Assembly (NCBI GenBank): GCA_023411795.1
Contig: JAEYOK010000025.1
Coordinates: 1 to 64,000 of the forward strand
DNA: 64,000 bases
Direction: 5' to 3'
Source: Bacillota bacterium
GTDB taxonomy: Bacteria; Bacillota; Clostridia; DSM-8532
In this document: positions 19,470 through 28,412 of the stretch, one piece after another
Position numbering within the stretch: the first letter of the stretch is position 1
How the letters are laid out: every line of letters starts with the position of its first letter
Notes under the pieces: model-generated
Databases searched by the model: none
What the model was told of the DNA's origin: nothing
The model's input: only the letters and a program-made list of their open reading frames with translations
Program-made: the position numbers and the translations under genes

Positions 19470-20354
19470 TCAAGGCACTTGATTCGCTACCCCTTTTGTC
19501 TCAGTGGCGTACTTTTTTGGAGAGATTTTATATGCATTTGTGAAGCTTCGAATAAAGTTGGAATAGTTGTTAAATCCGCATGTTGAGCATACCTCGTTTA
19601 TACTCATTCCGCCTTTCAAAAGGGCCTTTGCAGTTAAAAGCCTTTTTTTGCTTATGTAGTTGTGAAGAGTATAACCGGTGTGCTTTTTAAATTCTCTGAG
19701 CAAATGATACTTACTTGTAAAGAATCTCTGTGACAAGGATTCCAGTGATAAATCGCCACTTAGATTTTGGTTTATAAAATGGATTATTTCATTTATTTTT
19801 GGGTTAGAAGATATGTCCTCCTCAATATCAACCAGATCTGTATCTATATAGGCCTTGTTGATAATAACAATTAATTCGGTCAGATAAATTTCGGTTAATA
19901 TGTCTGAGCCAAAGCCCTTGCTGAATAAAACCCTGTTAAGTTTAGTGACGATGCTTTTGATTACATTTAACATTTCCGCTCCGGGACGAAGGAGATTATA
20001 CTTATTTTTTGAGGTGGATTCGAAGCACATAAACAAATCGGAGCCGGTGGTACAGGATTTTCTTATAAAATCGGGGTTAACCCATATAACGATTCTTTCA
20101 TAAACAGAACCTTGCTCAATGACAGGCTTATGAAGCTCCTTGTTGTTTATAAGAAGTATATCCCATGGCTTTAGTGTATAAGTTTTTCCCTCGATTATAT
20201 AAGTGACCTTGCCGGATAAAAAAAAATATATTTCATAGAAATCATGATTATGGTACTCTACTTCAAGGTGTGAATCGTCCTTATTGTGGAAAAATTCAAA
20301 GTTTTTGTTGACCATATATTGTCTGTGTGTAAAAGCTTGATCTCTGAAATTCAT
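19470..20354 (-). CDS. AraC-family transcriptional regulator with cupin sensor domain
   Basis: A 294-residue regulator. The N-terminal half is a cupin-type ligand-binding domain (HDFYEIYFFLSGKVTYIIEGK and KPWDILLINNKELHKP, about 30-105). The C-terminal part has two helix-turn-helix motifs (SLESLSQRFFTSKYHLLREFKKHTG; SINEVCSTCGFNNYSNFIRSF, about 195-285). It is divergent from the gnd operon with 144 bp between the starts. The gnd promoter there has a good -10 (TATAAT, 20439-20444) and no recognisable -35, as expected for an activator-dependent promoter. The sugar-acid operon is the likely target; the inducer is unknown. Confidence 0.88.
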   Translation of the reverse strand: MNFRDQAFTHRQYMVNKNFEFFHNKDDSHLEVEYHNHDFYEIYFFLSGKVTYIIEGKTYTLKPWDILLINNKELHKPVIEQGSVYERIVIWVNPDFIRKSCTTGSDLFMCFESTSKNKYNLLRPGAEMLNVIKSIVTKLNRVLFSKGFGSDILTEIYLTELIVIINKAYIDTDLVDIEEDISSNPKINEIIHFINQNLSGDLSLESLSQRFFTSKYHLLREFKKHTGYTLHNYISKKRLLTAKALLKGGMSINEVCSTCGFNNYSNFIRSFTNAYKISPKKYATETKGVANQVP

Positions 20355-20498
20355 AATACCACCCCCACTATTAAATATTATAGCAATATTTGCAATAAAA
20401 TAATCAATAATAGTAAAGAAAAATTCAAATATTAATTATATAATGTAAGCAAAAAATTTAAATCTATAAATAGATTCACTTCAGGGAGGATGATTCAT

Positions 20499-21950
20499 AT
20501 GACTAAAGCTGATATAGGACTTATTGGATTGGCTGTAATGGGCGAAAATCTTGTTATGAATATGGAGAGCAAGGGGTTTACAGTCGCTGTTTTTAATCGT
20601 AGCACAGATAAAGTGACGAATTTTATTGAAGGCAGAGCAAAAGGTAAGAATATAATAGGCGCTTATTCCATAAAAGAGCTTGTTGACAGCCTAAAATCTC
20701 CAAGAAAAATAATGATAATGGTAAAGGCAGGAAAGCCTGTTGATGATTTCATAGAAATGCTCATCCCATACCTTGATAAGGGTGACATTATAATAGACGG
20801 AGGAAATTCTCATTTCCCTGATACAATCCGTAGAACCGAATATGTTGAGAGCAAAGGACTTTTATATATAGGAACCGGTGTATCGGGTGGTGAAGAAGGA
20901 GCTCTTAAGGGTCCGAGTATTATGCCCGGCGGATCATATGCCGCATGGGAACATGTAAAGCCAATATTCCAAAGCATTTCAGCCAAGGTTGAGGATGGAA
21001 GCCCTTGCTGTGACTGGGTTGGCAAAAACGGAGCGGGACATTTCGTAAAGATGGTTCACAACGGTATTGAATATGGTGATATGCAGCTTATTTGTGAAGC
21101 ATATCAACTGATGAAAGATTATCTGGGTATGTCTGCAGATGAAATGCATGAGGTCTTTAAAGAATGGAATCAGGGCGATCTGGACAGCTACCTAATCGAA
21201 ATAACCCGTGATATTCTGGCATATAAAGATGTCGATGGCCAGCCCATCGTTGATAAGATTCTTGACACCGCCGGACAGAAGGGTACAGGAAAATGGACTT
21301 CTATTGCGTCTCTGGATGAGGGTATTCCGCTGACTTTGATTGGTGAAGCCGTCTACTCTCGCTGTCTCTCGGCTATTAAGGAAGAACGTCAAGTGGCATC
21401 AAAGATTTTGACAGGGCCTAAACCTGTTTTTACCGGCAACAGACAGGAATTCATAAATGCAATTAAGGATGCTTTATATGCCTCTAAGATAGTTTCATAT
21501 GCACAGGGATATACACTTTTACAAGCTGCGGCTAAAACCTATGGCTGGGATTTGAAGTACGGAGAAATTGCTCTCATGTGGCGCGGTGGCTGTATAATCA
21601 GATCGGTATTCCTCGGTAAGATCAAGGAAGCCTTTGATAAGAACCCGGAATTAACCAATCTGCTATTAGATCCATTCTTTAAAGAAAAGGTTGAAAAAGC
21701 GCAGGCAGGTTGGAGAAAGGTAGTATCCGAAGCTGTGCTTAACGGAATTCCTGTACCGGCATTTGCTACAGCTCTCAACTATTTTGACGGATATAGAAGC
21801 GAAAGATTACCGGCAAACCTCCTGCAGGCTCAGAGAGACTATTTCGGAGCTCACAGCTATGAAAGAGTTGATAGACCAAGAGGAGAATTCTTTCATACCA
21901 ATTGGACCGGTGAGGGTGGAAATACCTCGGCTTCTACCTATACAATATAG
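20499..21950 (+). CDS. gnd: 6-phosphogluconate dehydrogenase, decarboxylating
   Basis: A 483-residue enzyme converting 6-phosphogluconate to ribulose-5-phosphate, CO2 and NAD(P)H. The ATG at 20499 is chosen: GGGAGG lies 9-10 bp upstream, while an ATG at 20490 abuts the ribosome site. Seen: the Rossmann motif GLIGLAVMGENL with Asn-Arg-Ser after strand 2 (VFNRS, typical of NADP preference), the signature GVSGGEEGALKGPSIMPGG, the catalytic Lys/Asn stretch HFVKMVHNGIEYGDMQL, and the C-terminal AQRDYFGAHSYERVD. Length is that of the long dimeric class. It leads an operon of uronate-type genes, which is unusual and central to the pathway proposed here. Confidence 0.95.
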   Translation: MTKADIGLIGLAVMGENLVMNMESKGFTVAVFNRSTDKVTNFIEGRAKGKNIIGAYSIKELVDSLKSPRKIMIMVKAGKPVDDFIEMLIPYLDKGDIIIDGGNSHFPDTIRRTEYVESKGLLYIGTGVSGGEEGALKGPSIMPGGSYAAWEHVKPIFQSISAKVEDGSPCCDWVGKNGAGHFVKMVHNGIEYGDMQLICEAYQLMKDYLGMSADEMHEVFKEWNQGDLDSYLIEITRDILAYKDVDGQPIVDKILDTAGQKGTGKWTSIASLDEGIPLTLIGEAVYSRCLSAIKEERQVASKILTGPKPVFTGNRQEFINAIKDALYASKIVSYAQGYTLLQAAAKTYGWDLKYGEIALMWRGGCIIRSVFLGKIKEAFDKNPELTNLLLDPFFKEKVEKAQAGWRKVVSEAVLNGIPVPAFATALNYFDGYRSERLPANLLQAQRDYFGAHSYERVDRPRGEFFHTNWTGEGGNTSASTYTI

Positions 21951-22011
21951 GATTCTATATTGTTTAGGTTGCATACTATTGTAAAGCTTTTAAGAAAGAA
22001 GGAGAAATATT

Positions 22012-22860
22012 ATGAAATTACCATTTAATATAGATTTAAAAGATAAGGTTGTAGTGGTAACGGGCGGAGGCGGAGTGCTTTGCAGTACCTTTGCAAAAGC
22101 TCTTGCCCAAAACGGCGCCAAGGTTGCTGTTCTGGATTTAACTGAAGAAAAAGCAAATATTGTCGCCGAGGAAATTATTAGTGAGGGTGGAATTGCTATA
22201 GGCGTAGGGGCAAACGTACTGGAAGCCGATAGCATGGAAAAGGCGCGTATTACAGTTCTTGAAAAGCTTGGCCCTTGTGACATCCTGATTAACGGAGCAG
22301 GTGGAAATAGCCCTAAGGGTACAACTACAAAAGAATATCTTTTTAAAGAGGATGTGGCGGGCAAAGAAGGTTTGACGACCTTCTTCGATTTAGACCCAAA
22401 GGGAATCGAATTTGTTTTCAATCTGAATTTTTTAGGCACATTAATTCCTACCCAAGCCTTTGCCAAGGATATGATAGATAAAAAAGGGATAATAGTAAAT
22501 GTTTCATCAATGAATGCGTTTACCCCCCTCACCAAAATTCCCGCATACAGCGGTGCCAAGGCTGCGGTATCTAACTTTACTCAATGGCTTGCGGTGCATT
22601 TTTCTAAGGTCGGAATCCGTGTTAACGCAATTGCGCCCGGCTTCTTCTCAACAGCACAGAACAAGGCACTTTTATTTAATGAAGACGGAACTCCCACCGA
22701 AAGAACAGCCAAGATTCTCAATATGACCCCCATGAGCCGCTTTGGTGAACCTGAAGAGCTTTTGGGAACACTACTTTGGCTCTGCTCCGAGGGTTCCGAG
22801 TTTGTAACAGGTATTGTAGTACCTGTTGATGGTGGATTTTCAGCTTACTCCGGAGTGTGA
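22012..22860 (+). CDS. SDR-family D-mannonate oxidoreductase (fructuronate reductase type)
   Basis: A 282-residue short-chain dehydrogenase. Cofactor motif TGGGGVLCS near residues 18-26 with an acidic residue after beta2 (VLDLT, favouring NAD), NGAGG near 90-95, catalytic Ser about 165 and Tyr179/Lys183 (YSGAK), and the SDR C-terminal GIVVPVDGGFSAYSG. The INGAGGNSPKGTTT segment and length match the Bacillus YjmF/UxuB-type mannonate oxidoreductase, which reduces D-fructuronate to D-mannonate, and differ from the long-chain UxuB of enterobacteria. It starts 61 bp after gnd behind an AGGAGA site and is followed within 31 bp by the LarA-type gene. Confidence 0.82.
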   Translation: MKLPFNIDLKDKVVVVTGGGGVLCSTFAKALAQNGAKVAVLDLTEEKANIVAEEIISEGGIAIGVGANVLEADSMEKARITVLEKLGPCDILINGAGGNSPKGTTTKEYLFKEDVAGKEGLTTFFDLDPKGIEFVFNLNFLGTLIPTQAFAKDMIDKKGIIVNVSSMNAFTPLTKIPAYSGAKAAVSNFTQWLAVHFSKVGIRVNAIAPGFFSTAQNKALLFNEDGTPTERTAKILNMTPMSRFGEPEELLGTLLWLCSEGSEFVTGIVVPVDGGFSAYSGV

Positions 22861-22891
22861 TTTTTAAAGCGAGAGGGAAGGTGTATGTAAT

Positions 22892-24214
22892 TTGAATATT
22901 TCAATAAAAGCGGTTGACAACAGACCTATATCCGATGAAATTCTCAGCGAAAAGTTGAAGAATTCCATTGAAGGAAAAAAGCTTTCGAGGGTGCTACTTC
23001 TTCCCCCGGACTTAACCCGCCTTCATTCCTACGCGGGTAAGATTACCGCTCTTTACTATAATATGCTTAAAGATAAATGCCAGGTGGATATCATGCCGGC
23101 TTTAGGGACTCATGAAGCCATGACCGAGGAAGAATGCCTGGAATTCTTTGGTCCCGACGTCCCTTATTCATCGGTACTTGCCCATAACTGGCGTACTGAC
23201 ATAGTAAAAATAGGTCAGGTTCCATCGGAATTTGTTAAGAAGGTATCTGACGGTTTAATTGATTATCCCATTGATGTGGAAGTTAATAAAAGACTATTGG
23301 ACAAGTCCTATGACCTCATAATCTCAATCGGTCAGGTAGTGCCTCATGAGGTTGTGGGGATGGCCAACTACACAAAGAATATATTGGTGGGCTGCGGCGG
23401 GAAAACAATGATAAACCGCTCACATTTTCTAGGTGCAGTTTATGGAATGGAAAGAATGATGGGCCGTGACCATTCCCCTGTTCGCAAGGTATTTGATTAT
23501 GCCGAAGAGCACTTTCTGAAAGATATACCTCTAATGTATGTTCTTACGGTAACAACTGTAGACAACACATTAGGCAAAGTAAATCTAGAGGGTCTTTTTG
23601 TAGGCAGGGACCGCAAGCTTTTTGAAGAGGCGGTTGAATTAAGTCAGCAAAAGAATTTAATCTTTATAGATAAGCCACTTAAAAAAGTAGTTGTTTATCT
23701 TGACGAGAGGGAATTTAAAAGCACATGGCTTGGGAATAAAGCCGTTTACAGGACAAGAATGGCTATTGCAGACGATGGTGAACTAATTATCGTGGCTCCG
23801 GGCGTTAAAAAGTTCGGAGAGGATGAGGCTATAGACAAGCTGATAAGAAAGTATGGTTATGTAGGGCGTATAAAGGTTCTAGAGCAATACAAGATAAACT
23901 CCGATTTAGAAGAAAACCTTTCGGCTGCAGCCCATCTTATCCACGGTTCCTCAGACGATAGGTTCAAAATAACTTATGCGACTGAAAAAGTAAGCCGTGA
24001 GGAAGTGGAAGGAGTCAACTTCAATCATATTCCACTTAGCGAAGCTTTGAAAAAGTATGATCCCACCAAGCTGAAGGACGGGTTTAACACCCTCGAGAAA
24101 GCGGGGGAACCGCCGGAAGAGATTTTCTATATAAGTAATCCGGCTATAGGGCTATGGGCTAGCAAAAGCTTATTTGACAGGGAGGGTAGCAGTGATGAAG
24201 GACTTCATAAATGA
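22892..24214 (+). CDS. LarA-family nickel-pincer 2-hydroxyacid racemase/epimerase
   Basis: A 440-residue member of the LarA (DUF2088) superfamily. It starts at TTG 22892 behind GGGAAGG; the nearby ATG at 22884 is closed at once by TAA. Seen: the substrate-site PPDLTR (38-43), GTH (H74), PHEVVGMANY with H152, and GCGGKTMINRSHF with K171 and H178, candidates for the pincer-linking Lys and nickel ligands. Family members move a hydride at C2 using a nickel-pincer nucleotide; LarA itself racemises lactate, and other members act on larger sugar acids, including gluconate as I recall. Between a mannonate-type SDR and UxaC, a gluconate/mannonate 2-epimerase is the best guess. The cofactor genes larB/C/E are not here. 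Confidence 0.75.
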   Translation: MNISIKAVDNRPISDEILSEKLKNSIEGKKLSRVLLLPPDLTRLHSYAGKITALYYNMLKDKCQVDIMPALGTHEAMTEEECLEFFGPDVPYSSVLAHNWRTDIVKIGQVPSEFVKKVSDGLIDYPIDVEVNKRLLDKSYDLIISIGQVVPHEVVGMANYTKNILVGCGGKTMINRSHFLGAVYGMERMMGRDHSPVRKVFDYAEEHFLKDIPLMYVLTVTTVDNTLGKVNLEGLFVGRDRKLFEEAVELSQQKNLIFIDKPLKKVVVYLDEREFKSTWLGNKAVYRTRMAIADDGELIIVAPGVKKFGEDEAIDKLIRKYGYVGRIKVLEQYKINSDLEENLSAAAHLIHGSSDDRFKITYATEKVSREEVEGVNFNHIPLSEALKKYDPTKLKDGFNTLEKAGEPPEEIFYISNPAIGLWASKSLFDREGSSDEGLHK

Positions 24215-25598
24215 TAATTTTCTTTTGAACAGTGAATCTGCTGTACGCCTTTATCACGAGTATGCCACAAAGATGCCCATATTTGATTTTCATTGCCATT
24301 TAAATCCTCGGGAGATTTTAGAGGATAAACAGTATGCTGACCTTACTGAAATATGGCTTGCCGGGGATCATTATAAGTGGCGCTTAATGAGGGCAAACGG
24401 TGTCGATGAGAAGTATATTACAGGTAATGCCGACAGTTATGAGAAGTTTTTAAAATGGGCTGAAACCATCTCCAAAGCTATTGGTAATCCCCTTTATCAC
24501 TGGACTCATCTGGAGCTTAAACGCTATTTCGGTGTCAACGAGCTTCTTAATGCTAAAACGGCCCCAAAGATTTGGGAAACCTGCAATAAAAAGCTTAGAG
24601 AGGGTATAACGGCGAGAAGCCTTATTAAGAGTAGTAATGTAAAGGCTCTTTGTACAACAGACGATCCTGTAGATGACCTAAAAGCACATATAGAAATATC
24701 AAAAGACGAAAGCATTGATGTCAAGGTTCTGCCAACATTCAGGCCTGAACGCGCATTTTCATTGGATGCACCGGGTTTCGTTGAATATATGAAGCTTTTA
24801 TCATCTGTTGCAGGATTAGATATAAAGACTTTTGATGATGTTGTCAAGGCTTTGAATAAGAGGGCAGAATTTTTTAAATCTGTCGGCTGTGTACTTTCAG
24901 ATCATTCCTTTGGCTCGCCTGATTTTACAGTATCCTCGGCTGAAGATGCCAGGGCTGCATTTTCAAAGGCTATTAAGGGTGAGATACCGACTCAAGCCGA
25001 GATCAAGGCTTACCACACCGAACTTATGCTTGCACTAGGCAGGATATATAGCAATCTGGGCTTTGTTATGCAGCTCCATGTCGGGGTTATCAGGAATAAC
25101 AACGCCTTAATGTTTGAAAAAGTAGGCAAAGACGCAGGTTTTGATGCCATAGGTGATGGCATTTCAGCAGCATCTCTTGCAGCATTACTGGATGGTCTTG
25201 AAAAGACCGGTGACCTGCCGAAGACGGTGGTCTATTGCTTAAATGACAATGAAAACGATAAAATTGCGTCTATATTAGGTTGTTACCAAAAGGGGCCGTC
25301 TGTCGGTAAGCATCAATTAGGCTCGGCATGGTGGTTTAATGATCATTATGATGGTATGGTCAAGCAATTAAAATCAATAAGTAATACCGGGCTTATCAGC
25401 ACATTTGTCGGAATGCTCACAGATTCGCGAAGCTTTTTGTCCTATACTCGCCACGAGTATTTCCGCCGAATTTTATGTAATTTGATCGGAGATTGGGTGC
25501 AGAACGGTTTTGTACCTTCAGACTTTGAGCTACTTGGGGGCATAGTTGAGGACATTTGTTATAATAATGCAGTAGAATACTTTAATTTAAAAGTATAA
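24195..25598 (+). CDS. uxaC: Uronate isomerase
   Basis: A 467-residue amidohydrolase-fold isomerase interconverting glucuronate/fructuronate and galacturonate/tagaturonate. The ATG at 24195 is preferred: GGGAGGG lies 9-10 bp upstream, and homologues begin MKDFxNDNFLL. The gene overlaps the LarA-type gene by 20 bp. Metal-binding FDFHCHLNP has H33 and H35; LGSAWWFNDHYDG, CTTDDPVDDL and the C-terminal GDWVQNG motif match UxaC. It is the family's normal length. It is the only enzyme of the operon with a well-fixed substrate class and identifies it as a uronate locus. Confidence 0.93.
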   Translation: MKDFINDNFLLNSESAVRLYHEYATKMPIFDFHCHLNPREILEDKQYADLTEIWLAGDHYKWRLMRANGVDEKYITGNADSYEKFLKWAETISKAIGNPLYHWTHLELKRYFGVNELLNAKTAPKIWETCNKKLREGITARSLIKSSNVKALCTTDDPVDDLKAHIEISKDESIDVKVLPTFRPERAFSLDAPGFVEYMKLLSSVAGLDIKTFDDVVKALNKRAEFFKSVGCVLSDHSFGSPDFTVSSAEDARAAFSKAIKGEIPTQAEIKAYHTELMLALGRIYSNLGFVMQLHVGVIRNNNALMFEKVGKDAGFDAIGDGISAASLAALLDGLEKTGDLPKTVVYCLNDNENDKIASILGCYQKGPSVGKHQLGSAWWFNDHYDGMVKQLKSISNTGLISTFVGMLTDSRSFLSYTRHEYFRRILCNLIGDWVQNGFVPSDFELLGGIVEDICYNNAVEYFNLKV

Positions 25599-25623
25599 GG
25601 ATATAACAATAGGAGGTTCTAAA

Positions 25624-26697
25624 ATGGAATTACGTAAGGATTGTGCGTATGCACTGGTCGTACCTACAAGCATGGGGGTCAGAATGACTCCAAAGGACGG
25701 GCAGCCTGTCCAAAGCAGCGATACGTTTATAATGCAGGCAACCAGCGCCGAGACTAATGTGGCAAGTATTTCTTCATATTTGGGGCTTCCCGTTAAGGTG
25801 CTTACCACTTTTGTAAAAGACAGTCCAATCGCCGCTTTTATAAAAAATAATCTGGCTTCCAGGCATATGATGTATGAAGGTAAGGAAGTACCTCAGGGAG
25901 GGCCCTGGGGATACCGTCACCAATTCAATATAGCTGACAGCGGCTATGGTTCCAGAGGACCAAGAGTACAAAATGACCGGGCCGGTGAAGTCGGAAGAAC
26001 TTTAAATGTAAATGATTTTGATCTTGATAGAATTTTTGGTAAGGAAGGAGTTCAAATCCTGCACTTATCAGGTTTAATCGCTGCCCTTTCCCATGAAACC
26101 GGGGTGTTCTGCCTTGAGCTTGCCAGAACTGCGAAAAAGTATGGGACTCGAATTTCCTTTGATCTTAATTATAGAGCATCATTTTGGAAGGACAGAGAAG
26201 AGGAGCTTAGGGAAATATTCACCGAGATTGCAAGTATCGCGGATATTCTGGAGGGTAATGAGGAAGACTTTCAGCTTTGTCTTGGCATAGAGGGTCCTGA
26301 AGTCGGAGGAAAAGATATAACAGCAAAAATTGAAAGCTTTAAGGGTATGATTAATAGGGTTAAGAAAGCCTTTCCTCACGCATCGGTTTATGCCACAACT
26401 TTGCGCCAGGTTATTAATACCAACAACCACCTTTGGGGTGCTATAATGCTTGAGGGTGAGAACTGGCATGTAATAGAGCCCCGAGAAATCCATGTCCTTG
26501 ATAGGATCGGAGGCGGAGACGGTTTTGTAGGCGGATTGCTTTACGGTGTTCTAAAAGGCTGGGAGCCTGAAAAGTGGTTACAATTTGGTTGGGCAAGCGG
26601 CGCTTTAGCCACAACATTTTTAACGGATTACGCTCAACCTGCAGACGAAGAGCAGGTTTGGAGTATCTGGCAGGGAAATGCCAGAGTAAAACGATAA
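25624..26697 (+). CDS. PfkB-family sugar (acid) kinase
   Basis: A 357-residue ribokinase-family kinase. The C-terminal signature IGGGDGFVGGLLYGVL contains the catalytic Asp near residue 299, with GxGD anion-hole glycines; QATSAETNVASISSYLGLP near the N-terminus corresponds to the usual PfkB glycine-asparagine motif but lacks the double Gly. It resembles 2-keto-3-deoxygluconate kinases, but no dehydratase making KDG or aldolase using KDPG is in this operon, while gnd is. A gluconate kinase giving 6-phosphogluconate is therefore an alternative worth equal weight. GGAGG precedes the ATG. It is the last gene before a terminator. Confidence 0.82.
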   Translation: MELRKDCAYALVVPTSMGVRMTPKDGQPVQSSDTFIMQATSAETNVASISSYLGLPVKVLTTFVKDSPIAAFIKNNLASRHMMYEGKEVPQGGPWGYRHQFNIADSGYGSRGPRVQNDRAGEVGRTLNVNDFDLDRIFGKEGVQILHLSGLIAALSHETGVFCLELARTAKKYGTRISFDLNYRASFWKDREEELREIFTEIASIADILEGNEEDFQLCLGIEGPEVGGKDITAKIESFKGMINRVKKAFPHASVYATTLRQVINTNNHLWGAIMLEGENWHVIEPREIHVLDRIGGGDGFVGGLLYGVLKGWEPEKWLQFGWASGALATTFLTDYAQPADEEQVWSIWQGNARVKR

Positions 26698-26725
26698 TTT
26701 ATAAACATATAAATGAAAGCCTGGG

Positions 26726-26801
26726 GGATGAATAAATGAATTTGTAGAAATAGATAAATCTATCTCTATAAATTCATTGGGAAATATTCATCCTTTTTTT
26801 T
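26726..26801 (+). terminator. Long intrinsic terminator of the sugar-acid operon
   Basis: GGATGAATA and TATTCATCC close a nested stem (AATGAATTT/AAATTCATT and TAGAT/ATCTA inside), followed by eight T. It marks the end of the operon begun at gnd. Confidence 0.85.
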
Positions 26802-26851
26802 GCATACTGGGAAGAAATTTGTTGACAATAAACAATAAAAAAAGAAAATAT

Positions 26852-26880
26852 TTGATATTATCTGATAAAGTGCTTATAAT
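26852..26880 (+). promoter_or_regulatory. Sigma-A promoter of the orphan histidine kinase
   Basis: TTGATA (26852-26857), 17 bp, TATAAT (26875-26880), about 90 bp before the kinase start. Confidence 0.65.
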
Positions 26881-26970
26881 AGTTTTATTGTAAATATTAT
26901 ACATTAACAACTTTATATCGAAATAATAAATTATGAAAAACTTAAATTGCAAGATTTCTGGAGGACATTT

Positions 26971-28200
26971 ATGTTTAAGAGAAATAGTATAAAATTAAAA
27001 CTATTATTTTTGAGTGTTTTCATAATAATGCCTTTTATAACCTTAAGGATTATTTACATTCTTCATTTGCATAAAAATATGTGGATTTCAACTTTTGGCG
27101 TTTCCAAGAATGATATAGCCATCATGCATCATTTAATTATGCGAGATGAGCTAGTAGCTTATAGTTGTATATTGCTTATATTAATACTAATGGTATTTCT
27201 TTTTTTCAGATGTTTTCTTAAACCAATTAAAATGATGCGCGATACTGCCAAAAAAATCATGGACGGAGACTTTTCGGCCAGAACAATGATTGTGGGTGAC
27301 GATGAAATAGGCTTAACTGCGGAAGCTTTCGACAAAATGGCTGAAAGCATCGAAACTTGGGGTAAGAACAGTGCCGGGGTGATTGCAAGCATTTCACATG
27401 AAATAAAAACTCCTTTAAATGTAATTTTTTCGTCGGTTCAGCTTATGGATAGCTACAAAAACACTTTGGAATGTCAGGAGTACAAAAACAAGGTACCTGT
27501 TCAGCTAAATATCATTCGGCAAAATTGCTTTAGGCTAATGCGTTTGACCAATAATATACTGGATATATGTCGTCATGACAGTGGATATTTAATAGCAAAG
27601 CTTTCAAACAATAACATTGTAGAGCTTGCTGAAGAAATAACCCTTTCAGTTAAAAAATATGCTGAATCAAAAGGCATTGAGTTGGTTTTTGAAACCGATT
27701 TAAGAGAAAAAATAATAGCATGTGACCCAGATATGATAGAAAGAATACTGCTGAACCTGATTTCAAATGCAATTAAGTTTACAAACAAAAATGGAGTCAT
27801 TAAAGTTATTCTCACTGATATTGATGATTATATACTTCTTAGTGTTAAAGACTCGGGTATCGGTATTTCAAAGGATAGGATGAATAGTATATTTGAGAAG
27901 TTTAATAAAGATGAAAACCTTCTACACAATAAAGAGGGTACCGGAGTCGGATTGTCCCTTGTTAAAGCCTTTGTTGAAGCCCATGAAGGAAAAATTCAGG
28001 TTAAGAGCGAATTGAATGTCGGAAGTGAATTTACTGTTTTCCTTCCTTCAAAGATATTAAATCAGAGTGAATACCCTGTGGTCAGTGAGAATCAAAGCAA
28101 ATATAAGTACAGTGCATCTTCATCTTATAACGGGGTTCAAAGGGTAAATATAGAGTTTTCTGATATTTACTCGGGGTACGAAAAGAGCTATCCAGATTGA
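26971..28200 (+). CDS. Orphan membrane sensor histidine kinase
   Basis: A 409-residue sensor kinase. The ATG at 26971 follows GGAGG at the right distance; a TTG further upstream does not. Two membrane segments (about 10-32 and 62-80) flank a short outside loop of about 30 residues; a HAMP domain (about 82-133), HisKA with H143 (SISHEIKTP) and HATPase_c (NLISNAIKFT, DSGIGIS, GTGVGLSL) follow. The last 60 residues (from about 350) are polar and lie outside the kinase fold. No response regulator is adjacent. The last six codons lie inside a 22-bp inverted repeat that runs through the stop codon, so the original C-terminus may have been altered. Confidence 0.9.
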   Translation: MFKRNSIKLKLLFLSVFIIMPFITLRIIYILHLHKNMWISTFGVSKNDIAIMHHLIMRDELVAYSCILLILILMVFLFFRCFLKPIKMMRDTAKKIMDGDFSARTMIVGDDEIGLTAEAFDKMAESIETWGKNSAGVIASISHEIKTPLNVIFSSVQLMDSYKNTLECQEYKNKVPVQLNIIRQNCFRLMRLTNNILDICRHDSGYLIAKLSNNNIVELAEEITLSVKKYAESKGIELVFETDLREKIIACDPDMIERILLNLISNAIKFTNKNGVIKVILTDIDDYILLSVKDSGIGISKDRMNSIFEKFNKDENLLHNKEGTGVGLSLVKAFVEAHEGKIQVKSELNVGSEFTVFLPSKILNQSEYPVVSENQSKYKYSASSSYNGVQRVNIEFSDIYSGYEKSYPD

Positions 28201-28364
28201 TCTCTCAAAAGAGATCAATCTGGATAGCTCTCTGTGGAAATATCCTAGCGGATATTTCATTAAAACTTATAACAAATAGCTCTCTGTGGAAATATCCTAT
28301 CGGATATTTCATTAAAATCTTAAAATAAATATCTCTTTCGAGAGATCAATCAGGATAGCTCTCT
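28184..28364. repeat. Cluster of palindromic repeats overlapping the kinase 3' end
   Basis: A perfect 22-bp inverted repeat (28184-28205 and 28210-28231, loop CAAA) spans the stop codon of the kinase gene. Next come two 42-bp direct repeats (28224-28265 and 28276-28317) differing at one base, each with a hairpin GAAATATCC/GGATATTTC, and then a second copy of the first right arm with one change (about 28340-28364). No transposase is near. With the promoter at 28413, this accounts for the 337-bp gap to the next gene. Confidence 0.85.
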
Positions 28365-28412
28365 AATTTCTATATTTTGAAACATTAATTTTTGTGAACC
28401 TGTATAAAAAAT

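Noticed and set aside
28184..28364. Complete insertion sequence after the orphan kinase
   Set aside because: The stretch is under 200 bp with no transposase frame; only palindromic repeats are present.
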